The notes beneath the pieces are model-generated. The model worked only from the letters and a program-made list of their open reading frames with translations. It ran no database searches and was not told the DNA's origin. 64,000 nucleotides of DNA from Plantactinospora sp039889035 (lineage in GTDB: Bacteria; Actinomycetota; Actinomycetes; Mycobacteriales; Micromonosporaceae): contig JBDQQY010000002.1 in the NCBI GenBank assembly GCA_039889035.1, forward strand, positions 1-64,000. Direction: 5' to 3'. Every line of letters starts with the position of its first letter. The first letter of the stretch is position 1. The position numbers were made by a program, and so were the translations under genes. Of this stretch, positions 47,428-56,765 are shown in pieces.

Positions 47428-48108
47428 GTGTCCGAGGTAAAGATCAGCGCCGAGCCCCGCACCGAGTTCGGCAAGGGTGGTGCCCGTCGTACCCGCCGGG
47501 CCGGTAAGGTGCCCGCCGTGCTGTACGGCCACGGCGAAAAGCCCAAGCACATCGCGCTACCCGCGCGTGAGTTCGCCGCCGCCATCCGGCACGGTGGCGC
47601 CAACCAGTTGTTCGCGATCGAGATCAGTGACGGCACCCAGGCGCTTGCGCTGCCGAAGGCCATCCAGCGTGATCCGATCAAGGACACTCTCGAGCACATC
47701 GACCTGCTGCTGGTCCGGCGGGGCGAGAAGGTCACCGTCGACGTGCCGGTGCACCTGACCGGTGAGGCGGCCAGGGACACCCTGGTCGTGCACGAGCAGA
47801 ACACCCTCTCGGTGAGCGCCGACGCGACCCGGCTGCCGGAGAGCTTCGAGGTCTCGATCGAGGGTCTCGAGGTCGGTTCGCAGGTGACCGCGGCGGACGT
47901 ACGGCTGCCGGAGGGTGTGGAGCTGGTCGCCGACCCGGAGCAGATCCTCGCGCTCGTCAGCCAGGCGCCGACCGCCGAGCAGATGGCCGCCGAGGAGCCG
48001 ACCGCGGAGGCCGAGGAGGAGGCCGGAGCCGAGGGCCCCGGTGCCGAGGCCGCCGAGGCCGAGGGCGACAACCAGGGCGCGCCCGCGCAGGCTGCCGCGG
48101 AGGCCTGA
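47428..48108 (+). CDS. rplY: ribosomal protein L25/general stress protein Ctc
   Basis: 226 residues from GTG 47428. RTEFGKGGARRTRRAGKVPAVLYGHG opens the 5S rRNA-binding domain, and a TL5/Ctc-type beta C-terminal domain follows (VHLTGEAARDTLVVHEQ). A 50-residue Glu/Ala-rich acidic tail is typical of actinobacterial forms. Followed by a T-tract terminator and pth, a common order. Confidence 0.95.
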   Translation: MSEVKISAEPRTEFGKGGARRTRRAGKVPAVLYGHGEKPKHIALPAREFAAAIRHGGANQLFAIEISDGTQALALPKAIQRDPIKDTLEHIDLLLVRRGEKVTVDVPVHLTGEAARDTLVVHEQNTLSVSADATRLPESFEVSIEGLEVGSQVTAADVRLPEGVELVADPEQILALVSQAPTAEQMAAEEPTAEAEEEAGAEGPGAEAAEAEGDNQGAPAQAAAEA

Positions 48109-48123
48109 GCGACAACCGTCTGA

Positions 48124-48153
48124 CAGGCGCCCCCGGACGTTCGGGGGCGCCTG
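48124..48153 (+). terminator. intrinsic terminator after rplY
   Basis: CAGGCGCCCCCG (48124-48135) pairs perfectly over 12 bp with 48142-48153, then TTTCC follows. Confidence 0.88.
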
Positions 48154-48207
48154 TTTCCGTACTGTGACACCCAGCGGGCCGGGAAGCAGAACTGGGGGAA
48201 GAGCGGC

Positions 48208-48798
48208 GTGGCGGAGGAGTCTCATCCGTGGTTGCTGGTCGGGCTCGGCAACCCCGGCAAGGAGTACGCGCGGCACCGGCACAACGTCGGTTTCATGGTG
48301 GCCGAACTGCTCGCCCAGCGGATCGGCGCCAAGTTCGGCCGGCACCGCCGGGCGGCGGCCGAGGTGGCCGAGGGGCGGCTCGGGTTCGGCGGGCCGAAGC
48401 TGGTGCTGGCGAAACCGATGACCTACATGAACCTCTCGGGCGGCCCGGTGTCGGCACTGGCCCAGTTCTACAAGGTGCCGGTCGACCAGGTGGTCGCCGT
48501 ACACGACGAGCTGGACATCCCGTACGGGCAGATCCGGCTGAAGCAGGGCGGTGGCGAGGGCGGGCACAACGGGCTGCGGTCGATGTCCAAGTCGCTGGGG
48601 ACGAAGGACTACCTGCGGGTGCGGTTCGGGATCGGGCGGCCTCCGGGGCGGCAGGACCCGGCCGACTTCGTACTCTCCGACTTCTCCTCGGTGGAGCGCA
48701 AGGAGCTGGAGTTCCTGGTGGACCGGGCGGCCGATGCGGCGGAGACGGTCGTGACCCGTGGCCTGGAGTGGGCGCAGAACGCGTACCACGGGACCTGA
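48208..48798 (+). CDS. pth: peptidyl-tRNA hydrolase
   Basis: 196 residues from GTG 48208. Asn15 in GLGNPG, catalytic His25 in RHNVGF, Asn75 in MTYMN, Asp100 in VHDELD and the GGHNGL loop are all present. Recycles tRNA by cleaving peptidyl-tRNA released from ribosomes. Length is standard. Confidence 0.96.
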   Translation: MAEESHPWLLVGLGNPGKEYARHRHNVGFMVAELLAQRIGAKFGRHRRAAAEVAEGRLGFGGPKLVLAKPMTYMNLSGGPVSALAQFYKVPVDQVVAVHDELDIPYGQIRLKQGGGEGGHNGLRSMSKSLGTKDYLRVRFGIGRPPGRQDPADFVLSDFSSVERKELEFLVDRAADAAETVVTRGLEWAQNAYHGT

Positions 48799-48896
48799 CC
48801 AGCGACGGACGGACCACATCGGTGTGGCGGACTGCCGGTCCACCCGCGTTGGCATCGAGACCGGTAGTCTTCTCGCCGCGGGTGAGGAGGCTGACG

Positions 48897-48950
48897 ATGA
48901 TGATCTCGTGTCCGGCGACCGGCGACGCCGGCTCCCTGGGGGTGCGCTGA
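48897..48950 (+). CDS. 17-residue upstream ORF overlapping cysQ
   Basis: ATG 48897 (tandem ATGs) with a strong GAGGAGG 8 nt upstream, ending TGA 48948-48950, which overlaps the cysQ ATG by one base. It contains one Cys at codon 5. cysQ has no separate good ribosome site, so its translation is probably coupled to this ORF. Cysteine-sensing leader ORFs are known in mycobacteria, but those carry poly-Cys runs; the role here is inference. Confidence 0.55.
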   Translation: MMISCPATGDAGSLGVR

Positions 48951-49813
48951 TGGCCGCGCCGCCTGTGATCGACGGTGAGTTCGCCCGCTGGTTGGCCGGT
49001 CGGGCCGGCCAGGCGCTGCTGGAACTCCGGGCCGAGTTGGGCTTCTCCGACCCGGGTGCGCTGAAGGCGGCCGGCGACAAGGTCTCGCACGAACTCCTCC
49101 GCACCGAGCTGGCCCGCTGGCGGCCCGCCGACGCGGTGCTCTCGGAGGAGGACGAGGGCGCCCGGCTGGCCTGGGCCGCCGAGGCCGAGCCGGAGGTCGC
49201 GCCCCGGCTGGGCGCCGAGCGGGTCTGGATCATCGATCCGCTGGACGGCACCCGGGAGTTCTCCGAGGAGGGCCGGACGGACTGGGCGGTGCACGTGGCG
49301 CTCTGGTCCCGCCGGGCTGGCACCGCGCACGGCCTGGTCGCCGGCGCGGTCGGGCTGCCCGCCCAGCACCGGGTGCTCGGCACGGACCAGCCGCCTGCGT
49401 ACCCGCCGATGACGCTGGCGGCGGCGACCGACCGCACCGGACCGGCCGACCCGGACGGCATCGGCCGGCGGATCCGGCTGGCCGCGAGCCGGAGCCGGCC
49501 GCCGGTCTTCCTCACCGACCTGGCCGCCGAACTCGGCGCCGAGCTGGTACCGATGGGCTCGGCCGGCGCGAAGATCGCCGCCGTGATCAGCGGCGAGGTC
49601 GACGGGTACGTGCACGCCGGCGGCCAGTACGAGTGGGACTCGGCGGCTCCGGTCGCTGTGGCGACGGCCACCGGGCTTTTCGCTTCCCGAATCGACGGAT
49701 CCGCGCTGAAATACAACCAGGCCGATCCCCGCCTGCCGGATCTGGTGGTGTGCCGTAAGGATCTCGCTCCTCGGCTGCTCGCAGCGTTGCAGCGTCACCT
49801 CCGGGTACCCTAG
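48950..49813 (+). CDS. cysQ: 3'(2'),5'-bisphosphate nucleotidase
   Basis: 287 residues from ATG 48950. The metal-binding motifs of the inositol-monophosphatase fold are present: LSEEDEG (64-70), IIDPLDGTREFSEEG (95-109) and EWDSAAP near 230. CysQ removes adenosine-3',5'-bisphosphate made during sulfate assimilation, which fits cysD and cysN downstream. Confidence 0.92.
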   Translation: MAAPPVIDGEFARWLAGRAGQALLELRAELGFSDPGALKAAGDKVSHELLRTELARWRPADAVLSEEDEGARLAWAAEAEPEVAPRLGAERVWIIDPLDGTREFSEEGRTDWAVHVALWSRRAGTAHGLVAGAVGLPAQHRVLGTDQPPAYPPMTLAAATDRTGPADPDGIGRRIRLAASRSRPPVFLTDLAAELGAELVPMGSAGAKIAAVISGEVDGYVHAGGQYEWDSAAPVAVATATGLFASRIDGSALKYNQADPRLPDLVVCRKDLAPRLLAALQRHLRVP

Positions 49814-49858
49814 GCCGGGACATGGCGACTTAACCGACCGGGAGGGTCTGGAAATCCC

Positions 49859-49969
49859 ATGCGAGCAGCACCTGCGAGGACCGGCATGAGCCTGCACCGC
49901 GAGCGGATCGGCCAGCTCGGCGCCGGGGAGCCGGGTTCCGTCGGTGAGCGCCGCGAGGTGACGGCATGA
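49859..49969 (+). CDS. 36-residue leader ORF overlapping cysD
   Basis: ATG 49859 to TGA 49967-49969, overlapping the cysD ATG (49966) by 4 bp. A GGGAGGG lies 13-19 nt upstream. The central TGMSLHRERIGQLGA recalls short leader peptides annotated ahead of sulfur-assimilation genes in actinomycetes. It may couple or attenuate cysD translation; no Cys codons are present. Confidence 0.5.
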   Translation: MRAAPARTGMSLHRERIGQLGAGEPGSVGERREVTA

Positions 49970-50877
49970 CCTCGCCGGCGGCCTACCGGGTCTCCCATCT
50001 CGACGCGCTGGAAGCCGAGAGCATCTTCGTCATCCGCGAGGTGGTGGCCGAGCTGGAGCGGCCGGTGCTGCTCTTCTCCGGTGGCAAGGACTCGATCGTC
50101 ATGCTCCGGCTGGCCGAGAAGGCGTTCGCGCCAGCCCGGATTCCGTTCCCGGTGATGCACGTCGACACCGGGCACAACTTTCCCGAGGTGCTGGAATACC
50201 GCGACCGGCGGGTGGCCCAGATGGGGCTGCAACTGGTGGTGGCCAGCGTGCCGGAGGCGCTGGAGTCCGGGCTGGTGCAGGAGCCGGCCGACGGGGTACG
50301 CAACCGGATCCAGACGCCGGTGCTGCTCGACGCGGTGGAGAAGTACCGCTTCGACGCGCTCTTCGGCGGCGCCCGGCGGGACGAGGAGAAGGCCCGGGCC
50401 AAGGAGCGGGTGTTCAGCTTCCGCGACGACTTCGGCCAGTGGGATCCGAAGAACCAGCGCCCCGAGCTGTGGTCGCTCTACAACGGCCGGCACCATCCGG
50501 GCGAGTCGATCCGGGTCTTCCCGCTCTCCAACTGGACCGAGCTGGACGTCTGGCACTACGTCGCCCGGGAGCAGATCGCGCTGCCGTCGATCTACTACGC
50601 CCACCAGCGGGAGGTCGTCGAGCGGGACGGCATGCTCTACGCGGTCAACGAGTTCATCTCGCCCCGGGCCGGCGAGACGCCCTTTGTCGAGCAGGTCCGC
50701 TACCGCACCGTCGGCGACGCCTCGTGCACGGCGGCGGTCCGGTCGGCGGCGGACACCGTCGAGCTGGTGATCGAGGAGGTGGCCGCGACCCGGATCACCG
50801 AACGCGGCGCCACCCGGGGCGACGACCGGGTCAGCGAGGCGGCGATGGAAGACCGCAAGCGGGAAGGGTACTTCTGA
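49966..50877 (+). CDS. cysD: sulfate adenylyltransferase subunit 2
   Basis: 303 residues from ATG 49966. PP-loop LLFSGGKDSIVML (35-47), HVDTGHNFPEV, FGGARRDEEKARAKERVFSFRD and QWDPKNQRPELW are standard CysD motifs. With CysN it forms APS from ATP and sulfate. The TGATG overlap with cysN indicates coupling. Confidence 0.96.
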   Translation: MTSPAAYRVSHLDALEAESIFVIREVVAELERPVLLFSGGKDSIVMLRLAEKAFAPARIPFPVMHVDTGHNFPEVLEYRDRRVAQMGLQLVVASVPEALESGLVQEPADGVRNRIQTPVLLDAVEKYRFDALFGGARRDEEKARAKERVFSFRDDFGQWDPKNQRPELWSLYNGRHHPGESIRVFPLSNWTELDVWHYVAREQIALPSIYYAHQREVVERDGMLYAVNEFISPRAGETPFVEQVRYRTVGDASCTAAVRSAADTVELVIEEVAATRITERGATRGDDRVSEAAMEDRKREGYF

Positions 50878-52166
50878 TGACGGCGACCGTGGTCCCCACC
50901 GAGACCCGTGCGATGGACCTGCTCCGGTTCGCCACCGCCGGCAGCGTCGACGACGGCAAGTCCACCCTGATCGGCCGGCTGCTCTACGACACCAAGTCGC
51001 TCTTCACCGATCAGCTCGAAGCGGTCGAGGCGGTCAGCGCGGCCCGGGGCGACGAGTACACCAACCTGGCGCTGCTCACCGACGGGCTGCGGGCCGAGCG
51101 CGAGCAGGGCATCACCATCGACGTGGCGTACCGGTACTTCGCCACCCCCCGGCGGAAGTTCATCATCGCCGACACCCCCGGGCACATCCAGTACACCCGG
51201 AACATGGTGACCGGGGCGTCCACCGCAGACCTGGCGCTGATCCTGGTCGACGCGCGTAAGGGCCTGGTCGAGCAGTCCCGCCGGCACGCGTTCCTGTGCT
51301 CGCTGCTCCGGGTGCCGCACCTGGTGCTCTGCGTCAACAAGATGGACCTGGTCGACTGGTCCCAGGAGATCTTCGAGCGGATCGCGGACGAGTTCACCGC
51401 GTTCGCGGCGAAGCTGGACGTGCCGGACCTGACCGTGGTGCCGATCTCGGCGCTGCACGGTGACAACATCGTCTCCCGCTCCGAGCACACGCCGTGGTAC
51501 GAGGGCCCGTCGCTGCTGCACCACCTGGAACACGTGCACATCGCCAGCGACCGCAACCTGGTCGACGTACGGTTCCCGGTGCAGTACGTGATCCGTCCCC
51601 AGTCGACCACGGTCACCGACTACCGGGGCTACGCCGGGCAGGTCGCCTCCGGGGTGCTCAAGCCGGGCGACGAGGTGCTGGTGCTGCCGTCCGGGTTCAC
51701 GAGCCGGATCGCCTCGATCGAGACCGCCGACGGCCCGGTCGAGCAGGCGTTCCCGCCGATGTCGGTGACGGTGCGCCTCACCGACGAGATCGACATCTCC
51801 CGGGGCGACCTGATCTGCCGGCCGACCAACGCGCCGGCGGTGGCTCAGGACATCGAGGCGATGATCTGCTGGATGGACGAGACCAGGCCGCTGCGGGTCG
51901 GCGGCAAGTACGCCATCAAGCACACCACCCGGTCCGCGCGGGCGGTGATCCGCAACCTGCGGTACCTGCTCGACGTGAACTCGCTGCACCGGGACGAGTC
52001 CGCGACCGAACTGAAGCTCAACGAGATCGGCCGGGTACGGCTGCGCACCACCGTGCCGCTGCTCGCCGACGAGTACCGGCGCAACCGTACGACGGGTGGC
52101 TTCATCGTGATCGACGAGTCGACCAACCGTACGGTCGGCGCGGGGATGATCGTCGAGGCGGGCTGA
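50877..52166 (+). CDS. cysN: sulfate adenylyltransferase subunit 1 (GTPase)
   Basis: 429 residues from ATG 50877. GTPase motifs GSVDDGKST (22-30), DTPGH (99-103) and NKMD (154-157), then EF-Tu-like beta domains. No APS-kinase domain is fused at the C-terminus, so this is the CysN-only form. Drives ATP sulfurylation with GTP hydrolysis. Confidence 0.96.
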   Translation: MTATVVPTETRAMDLLRFATAGSVDDGKSTLIGRLLYDTKSLFTDQLEAVEAVSAARGDEYTNLALLTDGLRAEREQGITIDVAYRYFATPRRKFIIADTPGHIQYTRNMVTGASTADLALILVDARKGLVEQSRRHAFLCSLLRVPHLVLCVNKMDLVDWSQEIFERIADEFTAFAAKLDVPDLTVVPISALHGDNIVSRSEHTPWYEGPSLLHHLEHVHIASDRNLVDVRFPVQYVIRPQSTTVTDYRGYAGQVASGVLKPGDEVLVLPSGFTSRIASIETADGPVEQAFPPMSVTVRLTDEIDISRGDLICRPTNAPAVAQDIEAMICWMDETRPLRVGGKYAIKHTTRSARAVIRNLRYLLDVNSLHRDESATELKLNEIGRVRLRTTVPLLADEYRRNRTTGGFIVIDESTNRTVGAGMIVEAG

Positions 52167-52179
52167 CCGCCGTAGGTCG

Positions 52180-52207
52180 TCGCCCGGTCGGAAGGGTCGC
52201 CGGGCGA
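52180..52207 (+). terminator. terminator after cysN
   Basis: TCGCCCGG (52180-52187) pairs perfectly with CCGGGCGA (52200-52207) around a 12-nt loop. Confidence 0.6.
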
Positions 52208-52339
52208 GCCGGCTACCAGGTGCCGTCCGGCCGATAACCCGAGCGCGCGGGTTGTCGCGGAGTCACTACGCTGGGATGCCTGCCGCTGACCCGTCCGGGC
52301 CAGGCACAGCGGCGCTGCCGGGACAGGAGGCGTGCACCG

Positions 52340-55300
52340 ATGCAGGACGGCCGGTGGACGACGATAACGCCGTCGCAGTTCGACCACGAACGGGCCGCGT
52401 TGGAGCACATCCGCCGGCACCTGCCCGACGCCGAGCCGTACCGCGCCTGGTCGAACTTCACCTTCACCGCCGACACCGGTCACGTCTACGAGATCGACCT
52501 GCTGGTGGCCGCGCGGGCCGGCCTCTACCTGATCGAGATCAAGAGCCTACACGGCCGGCTGACCAACAGCGGTCCTAACTGGATCGCGGACAACCAGAAA
52601 ACCGTCCGCACCTTCGACAACCCGCTGCACTTGGCCGACCTCAAGGCCAAGCGACTCCGCTCACTGCTGGACCGTCAGGCGGCGAAGCAGAAGCTCCGGG
52701 TGAAGGTGCCGTTCATCCAGGGTGCGGTGTTCCTGTCCGCGCCGGATCTGCAGGTGCAACTCGACGAGTACCAGCTCCACTGGGTGTACGGGCCGGAGCC
52801 CCATCCCGGGCAGCAGGCCGGGCCGCTGCCCGGGATCTGGTCGGAACTGCTCGGCGCGCTGCCCCGCGACGAGCGGCGCCAGGTGACGCCGGAACTGTCG
52901 AAGGCGCTGCCCAAGCTCCTCAAAGAGGTGGGAATCGCGCGGAGCCGCCGGTACGAGCAGGTCGGTTCGTGGCAGCTCAAGGCCAAGCCGTTCGACGTCG
53001 GCCCGACCTGGCAGGACCACCTGGCGGAGCACGCCCAGTTCCCGCATGAGCACCGCCGGATCCGGATCTACCTGTTGGAGCGCAACTCCGCCAAGGCGGA
53101 ACGGGCCAGTATCGAGCGGGCGGCGCGGCGGGAGATGATCGCCCTGCACGGGATCAGCCATCCCGGCATCGTCCAGGTCGACACGATGGAGCCGCACGAG
53201 GGCGGCCCGGCGCTGATCTTCCGGCATGATCCCCGGGCGGTCCGGCTCGACCACTTCATGGCCCAGTACGGCGACCGCCTCGACGTCGGCACCCGGATCG
53301 GCATGGTCCGGCAGCTCGTGGAGGCGATCGGGTACGCCCACGGCCGGCGGCTCTATCACCGGAGCCTCTCCGCCCGGGGGGTGCTGGTCACGCCGGGCCA
53401 GCGGCAGCGGGGAGAGCCGGAGGAGGCTTCCTGGCTGCGTCCGCACCTCCAGATCAGCGACTGGCAGGCGGCAACCCGTGGACCGGACTCGGTCGGCGGG
53501 AGCGCGGACGCGCTGCGTATCTCCCCGTCATCGAGGCTCGGCCCGCACCTGGAACGCTCCGCGGAGGCGTACCTGGCGCCGGAGTTGAGTGCGCCGTCAC
53601 CGGATCCGGTGGCGCTGGACGTCTTCGGCCTGGGCACCCTCGCCTATCTTCTGCTCTCCGGTCAGCCACCGGCATCGAGCCGGGCCGAGCTGCTGGCTCG
53701 GCTGGCTCAGGAGGATGGCCTACGCCCGTCGTCGATGGTCGACTCGGTCTCGGAGTTCATGGACGAGCTGGTGCAGGCCGCTACCACTCCGGTGCCGGCA
53801 CGCCGGCTCTCGTCGGTGGCCGAGCTGTTGGAGATGCTCCAACTGGTCGAGGAGGAGTTCACCGCACCGCCGGCCGTCGCCGAGGAGGAGATCGACGTCC
53901 TCGAGGCGAAGATCGGCGACACGGTGGCCGACTGGCAGATCAAGAAGAAGCTCGGCACCGGTTCCACCTCGCGGGCGTTCCTGGCGCAGAACACCCGTAC
54001 CGGCGCCTTGGAGGTGCTGAAGGTCGCGCTCTCCGACGAGAAGGCGAACCGGCTGGTGCACGAGGCCCGGGTGCTGCGAGGGCTGCACAAGGACTCCCGG
54101 GTGATCCGGCTCGCCCGGGAGGATCCGATCCCCGTGCCGCCGCGCACGATGATTGTGCTCGAGCACGCCGGCGAGGTGACGCTCGCCCGGAAGCTCCGCG
54201 AGGACGGTCGGCTCACCGTCGACGAGTTGGAGACGTACTCGGACTACCTGTTCGGTGCGGTCGACCATCTCCAGGGCGAGGGAGTCTTCCACCGGGACAT
54301 CAAGCCGGACAACATCGCGATCAGGATCCGGCCGAACCGTACCCGGCAACTCGTCCTCTTCGACTTCTCCCTGGCCGCGCTGCCGGTCGACGAGATTGAG
54401 GCGGGCACTCCCCGATATCTCGACCCGTTCCTCGGCACCACGAGCCGGCCGGTGTACGACGAGCACGCCGAGCGGTACGCCGTCGCGGTAACGCTGCACG
54501 AGATGGCCTCCGGTGAGATTCCGGTCTGGGGGGACGACCTCACCAACCCGCTGCACACCGAGGGACCGCCGGTACTGGCGGTCGAGGCGTTCGACCCGGC
54601 AATCCGCAGCGCACTGGTTCATTTCTTCCATCGAGCCCTGCACCGGGACGCCTCGCAACGGTACGCGTCGCTGAAGGAGATGCGGGACGGCTGGCAGCAG
54701 GTGTTCCGCCAGTCCGACCACGCCGCCCCGGTCGGCTCGGAGCACCCGGACGTCGAGGTCGAGACGACCGTCGCGGACCGCGACGAGGCGGCGGCCAGGG
54801 CGACCCGGGCCACCGTGCTCGAAGCCTCCGGCCTCACCCCCCGGGCCGTGTCGGCGGCACACCGGCTCGACGCGACCACCGTCGGCGAACTGCTCGGACT
54901 GGGCTCGAAGCAGCTGTTCACCCTGCCGGGTCTCGGCGCCAAGACCCGGGGGGAGTTGCAGCAGCGGCTGCGGGAGTGGCGGGCACGTCTCGGTGAGCAG
55001 GAGTCGGCCCCGGCGCCCTCGCGGAACCGTGCGGAGGCCAAGGCCGAGATCGCGGCCGAGACGGTGCGGGCGACGGCGGAGCCGGGCCACGACGGCACGC
55101 CGGCCGCCGATCTCGCCCGGATCGGGCTCGACGCGGTCACCGCCTTCCTGGTACCGCAGCATCCGAACCAGAAGCAGGTGGAGGCGGTACGACTACTGCT
55201 CGGTCTGCCCGACGAGTCGGGACACCTCTCGGACCTGCCGCCCTGGCCGTTGCAGGCCCAGGTGGCGAAGCGGATCGAGGTGACCGCGGGCCGGGTGGCG

Positions 55301-56746
55301 CAGTACCTGATGGCCGAGCGCAAGCGCTGGTACGCCAATAGTGTGCTGGCCAGCGTCCGCGCCGAACTGGTCACCCTGCTCGCCGAGAGCGGCCGGGTGA
55401 TGGAGGCGACCGAACTGGCCACAGCGCTGTTGATGCGCCGGGGCTCGGCGGAACAGGCCGAGCCGGTGCGCCGGGCGGTGGCGCTCGCCGTGGTCCGGGC
55501 GGCGGTCGAAATCGATCCGCTCGCGGACGAGCCGAGATTCGCCGTACGGCGGCATGGTGACCCGGCGCAGGGAAGCCGGAACCGGGACCGGCTGCTGATC
55601 GCCCTGGAGGTGGCGGCCGACGAGTCGCCGGACACGCCGTCCGCGCCGGCCCTGCTCGACCTCGCCGACGCGCTCGGCAAGACTGCGGACCGGCTCGCCG
55701 AGCTGGAGGTGCTGCCGAGCCCGGCGACGGTACTGCGTGAGCTGGGCGCCGTCACCGGCACCGTCGGCGACGGCGGCTTCCGGCTCGACGACCGGCGGAT
55801 GGTGCAGTTGGCCGCCGTGGCCTCCGCGCGGGCGGCGGCCTCGCCGCGGCTGGAGATCTATCCCCGCGACCTCGATCCGGTACGGGCGCTGCGGCTGACT
55901 CAGGCCGGACTGGTGCCGCCGTCGACCGGCGACCGGCGGGCCGAGCTGCGCGAGAAGCACATCCAGGAGCGGGTCCGGGCGCGCTTCCCCGAAATGCCGT
56001 CGCTGCCGAGCCATCCCCGGTTGGGGCACATGCTCGCCGAGGCGGGGTTCCCGCTGATCTACCGGAACGGGGCCTACCACGCCCGGCCGGGGACCGGCTC
56101 GTCAACGAGAATGTCGTCGAACCAGCGGCGGTCGACCGACACCAGGATGACGATGTGGAACGCGGCCTCACCGGAGCTGGCCGCCGCGTTCCGGGCGGAG
56201 CAGCAACTCGCCCGTACCGGCGAGGAGGGCGGGTTCCGGGCGTTGACGGTCCGCACCGATCGGTATCCGGCCGCTCAACAGGAGCTTGTCAGCCGGTTGA
56301 ACGCGCGTCCGTGCAACGTGGCGGGCCGGTTCCTGGCGCAGCTGCGTACCCTCGTCGAGGCACGCCCGAAGCCGACCTGGCAGACGGTGCTCGCCGCCGA
56401 CGCGGCGGACCCTAACTCCCGGGACGCGTTGAAGCTCGCCGAGTTCGCCGGCCGGACCTGGCAGCAGCTTCGGCCGGAACTGCTGGCCCTGCCGGACCGC
56501 CGGCTGCCGTTGCTGCTCTTCGACGCCGCGCCGCTGGCCCGGTACGGCGCGATGGAACTGCTGGAGGAGTTGGCGGACCTGGCCCGGGGCGGGGCGGGCG
56601 CCGTGTGGCTGCTCTGCCCGATGGAGGATCCGGGCCAGCTGCCCCGGCTCGACGCCAGAGTGGTGCCGGTGGCCCAGGACGAGTGGGTCACGCTGCCGGA
56701 CGCCTGGGTGGCGAACGAACACCGGAACGGCCGCCCGCCGCACTGA
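52340..56746 (+). CDS. PglW-like protein: NERD nuclease-like domain, two kinase domains, HhH
   Basis: 1468 residues from ATG 52340 with GGACAGGAGG upstream. Residues 10-110 are a NERD domain (HVYEIDLLVAARAGLYLIEIKSLHG, with Glu51, Asp53, Glu66 and Lys68). A first kinase-like domain (about 225-500) has YHRSLSARG instead of HRD and appears to be a pseudokinase. A second (about 535-800) has a GTGSTSRAF glycine loop, HRDIKPDN near 651 and DFS in place of DFG near 674. Residues 825-885 form a helix-hairpin-helix unit (LPGLGAKTRGELQQRLREW), and the last 500 residues are helical. The order matches PglW of the Pgl/BREX type 2 phage-defence system, but no pglX, Y or Z is near. Confidence 0.82.
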   Translation: MQDGRWTTITPSQFDHERAALEHIRRHLPDAEPYRAWSNFTFTADTGHVYEIDLLVAARAGLYLIEIKSLHGRLTNSGPNWIADNQKTVRTFDNPLHLADLKAKRLRSLLDRQAAKQKLRVKVPFIQGAVFLSAPDLQVQLDEYQLHWVYGPEPHPGQQAGPLPGIWSELLGALPRDERRQVTPELSKALPKLLKEVGIARSRRYEQVGSWQLKAKPFDVGPTWQDHLAEHAQFPHEHRRIRIYLLERNSAKAERASIERAARREMIALHGISHPGIVQVDTMEPHEGGPALIFRHDPRAVRLDHFMAQYGDRLDVGTRIGMVRQLVEAIGYAHGRRLYHRSLSARGVLVTPGQRQRGEPEEASWLRPHLQISDWQAATRGPDSVGGSADALRISPSSRLGPHLERSAEAYLAPELSAPSPDPVALDVFGLGTLAYLLLSGQPPASSRAELLARLAQEDGLRPSSMVDSVSEFMDELVQAATTPVPARRLSSVAELLEMLQLVEEEFTAPPAVAEEEIDVLEAKIGDTVADWQIKKKLGTGSTSRAFLAQNTRTGALEVLKVALSDEKANRLVHEARVLRGLHKDSRVIRLAREDPIPVPPRTMIVLEHAGEVTLARKLREDGRLTVDELETYSDYLFGAVDHLQGEGVFHRDIKPDNIAIRIRPNRTRQLVLFDFSLAALPVDEIEAGTPRYLDPFLGTTSRPVYDEHAERYAVAVTLHEMASGEIPVWGDDLTNPLHTEGPPVLAVEAFDPAIRSALVHFFHRALHRDASQRYASLKEMRDGWQQVFRQSDHAAPVGSEHPDVEVETTVADRDEAAARATRATVLEASGLTPRAVSAAHRLDATTVGELLGLGSKQLFTLPGLGAKTRGELQQRLREWRARLGEQESAPAPSRNRAEAKAEIAAETVRATAEPGHDGTPAADLARIGLDAVTAFLVPQHPNQKQVEAVRLLLGLPDESGHLSDLPPWPLQAQVAKRIEVTAGRVAQYLMAERKRWYANSVLASVRAELVTLLAESGRVMEATELATALLMRRGSAEQAEPVRRAVALAVVRAAVEIDPLADEPRFAVRRHGDPAQGSRNRDRLLIALEVAADESPDTPSAPALLDLADALGKTADRLAELEVLPSPATVLRELGAVTGTVGDGGFRLDDRRMVQLAAVASARAAASPRLEIYPRDLDPVRALRLTQAGLVPPSTGDRRAELREKHIQERVRARFPEMPSLPSHPRLGHMLAEAGFPLIYRNGAYHARPGTGSSTRMSSNQRRSTDTRMTMWNAASPELAAAFRAEQQLARTGEEGGFRALTVRTDRYPAAQQELVSRLNARPCNVAGRFLAQLRTLVEARPKPTWQTVLAADAADPNSRDALKLAEFAGRTWQQLRPELLALPDRRLPLLLFDAAPLARYGAMELLEELADLARGGAGAVWLLCPMEDPGQLPRLDARVVPVAQDEWVTLPDAWVANEHRNGRPPH

Positions 56747-56765
56747 CCGAGCCGGACCTGATGAT

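Noticed and set aside
44905..47550. Leftward 881-codon frame opposite glmU and prs
   Set aside because: Antisense to two firmly identified housekeeping genes; composition typical of GC-rich shadow frames.
48897..48950. Poly-cysteine attenuator of the mycobacterial type
   Set aside because: Only one Cys codon is present, so that mechanism cannot be claimed, although coupling remains likely.
47557..49716. Leftward 719-codon frame opposite rplY, pth and cysQ
   Set aside because: Shadow of three recognised genes, no domain visible.
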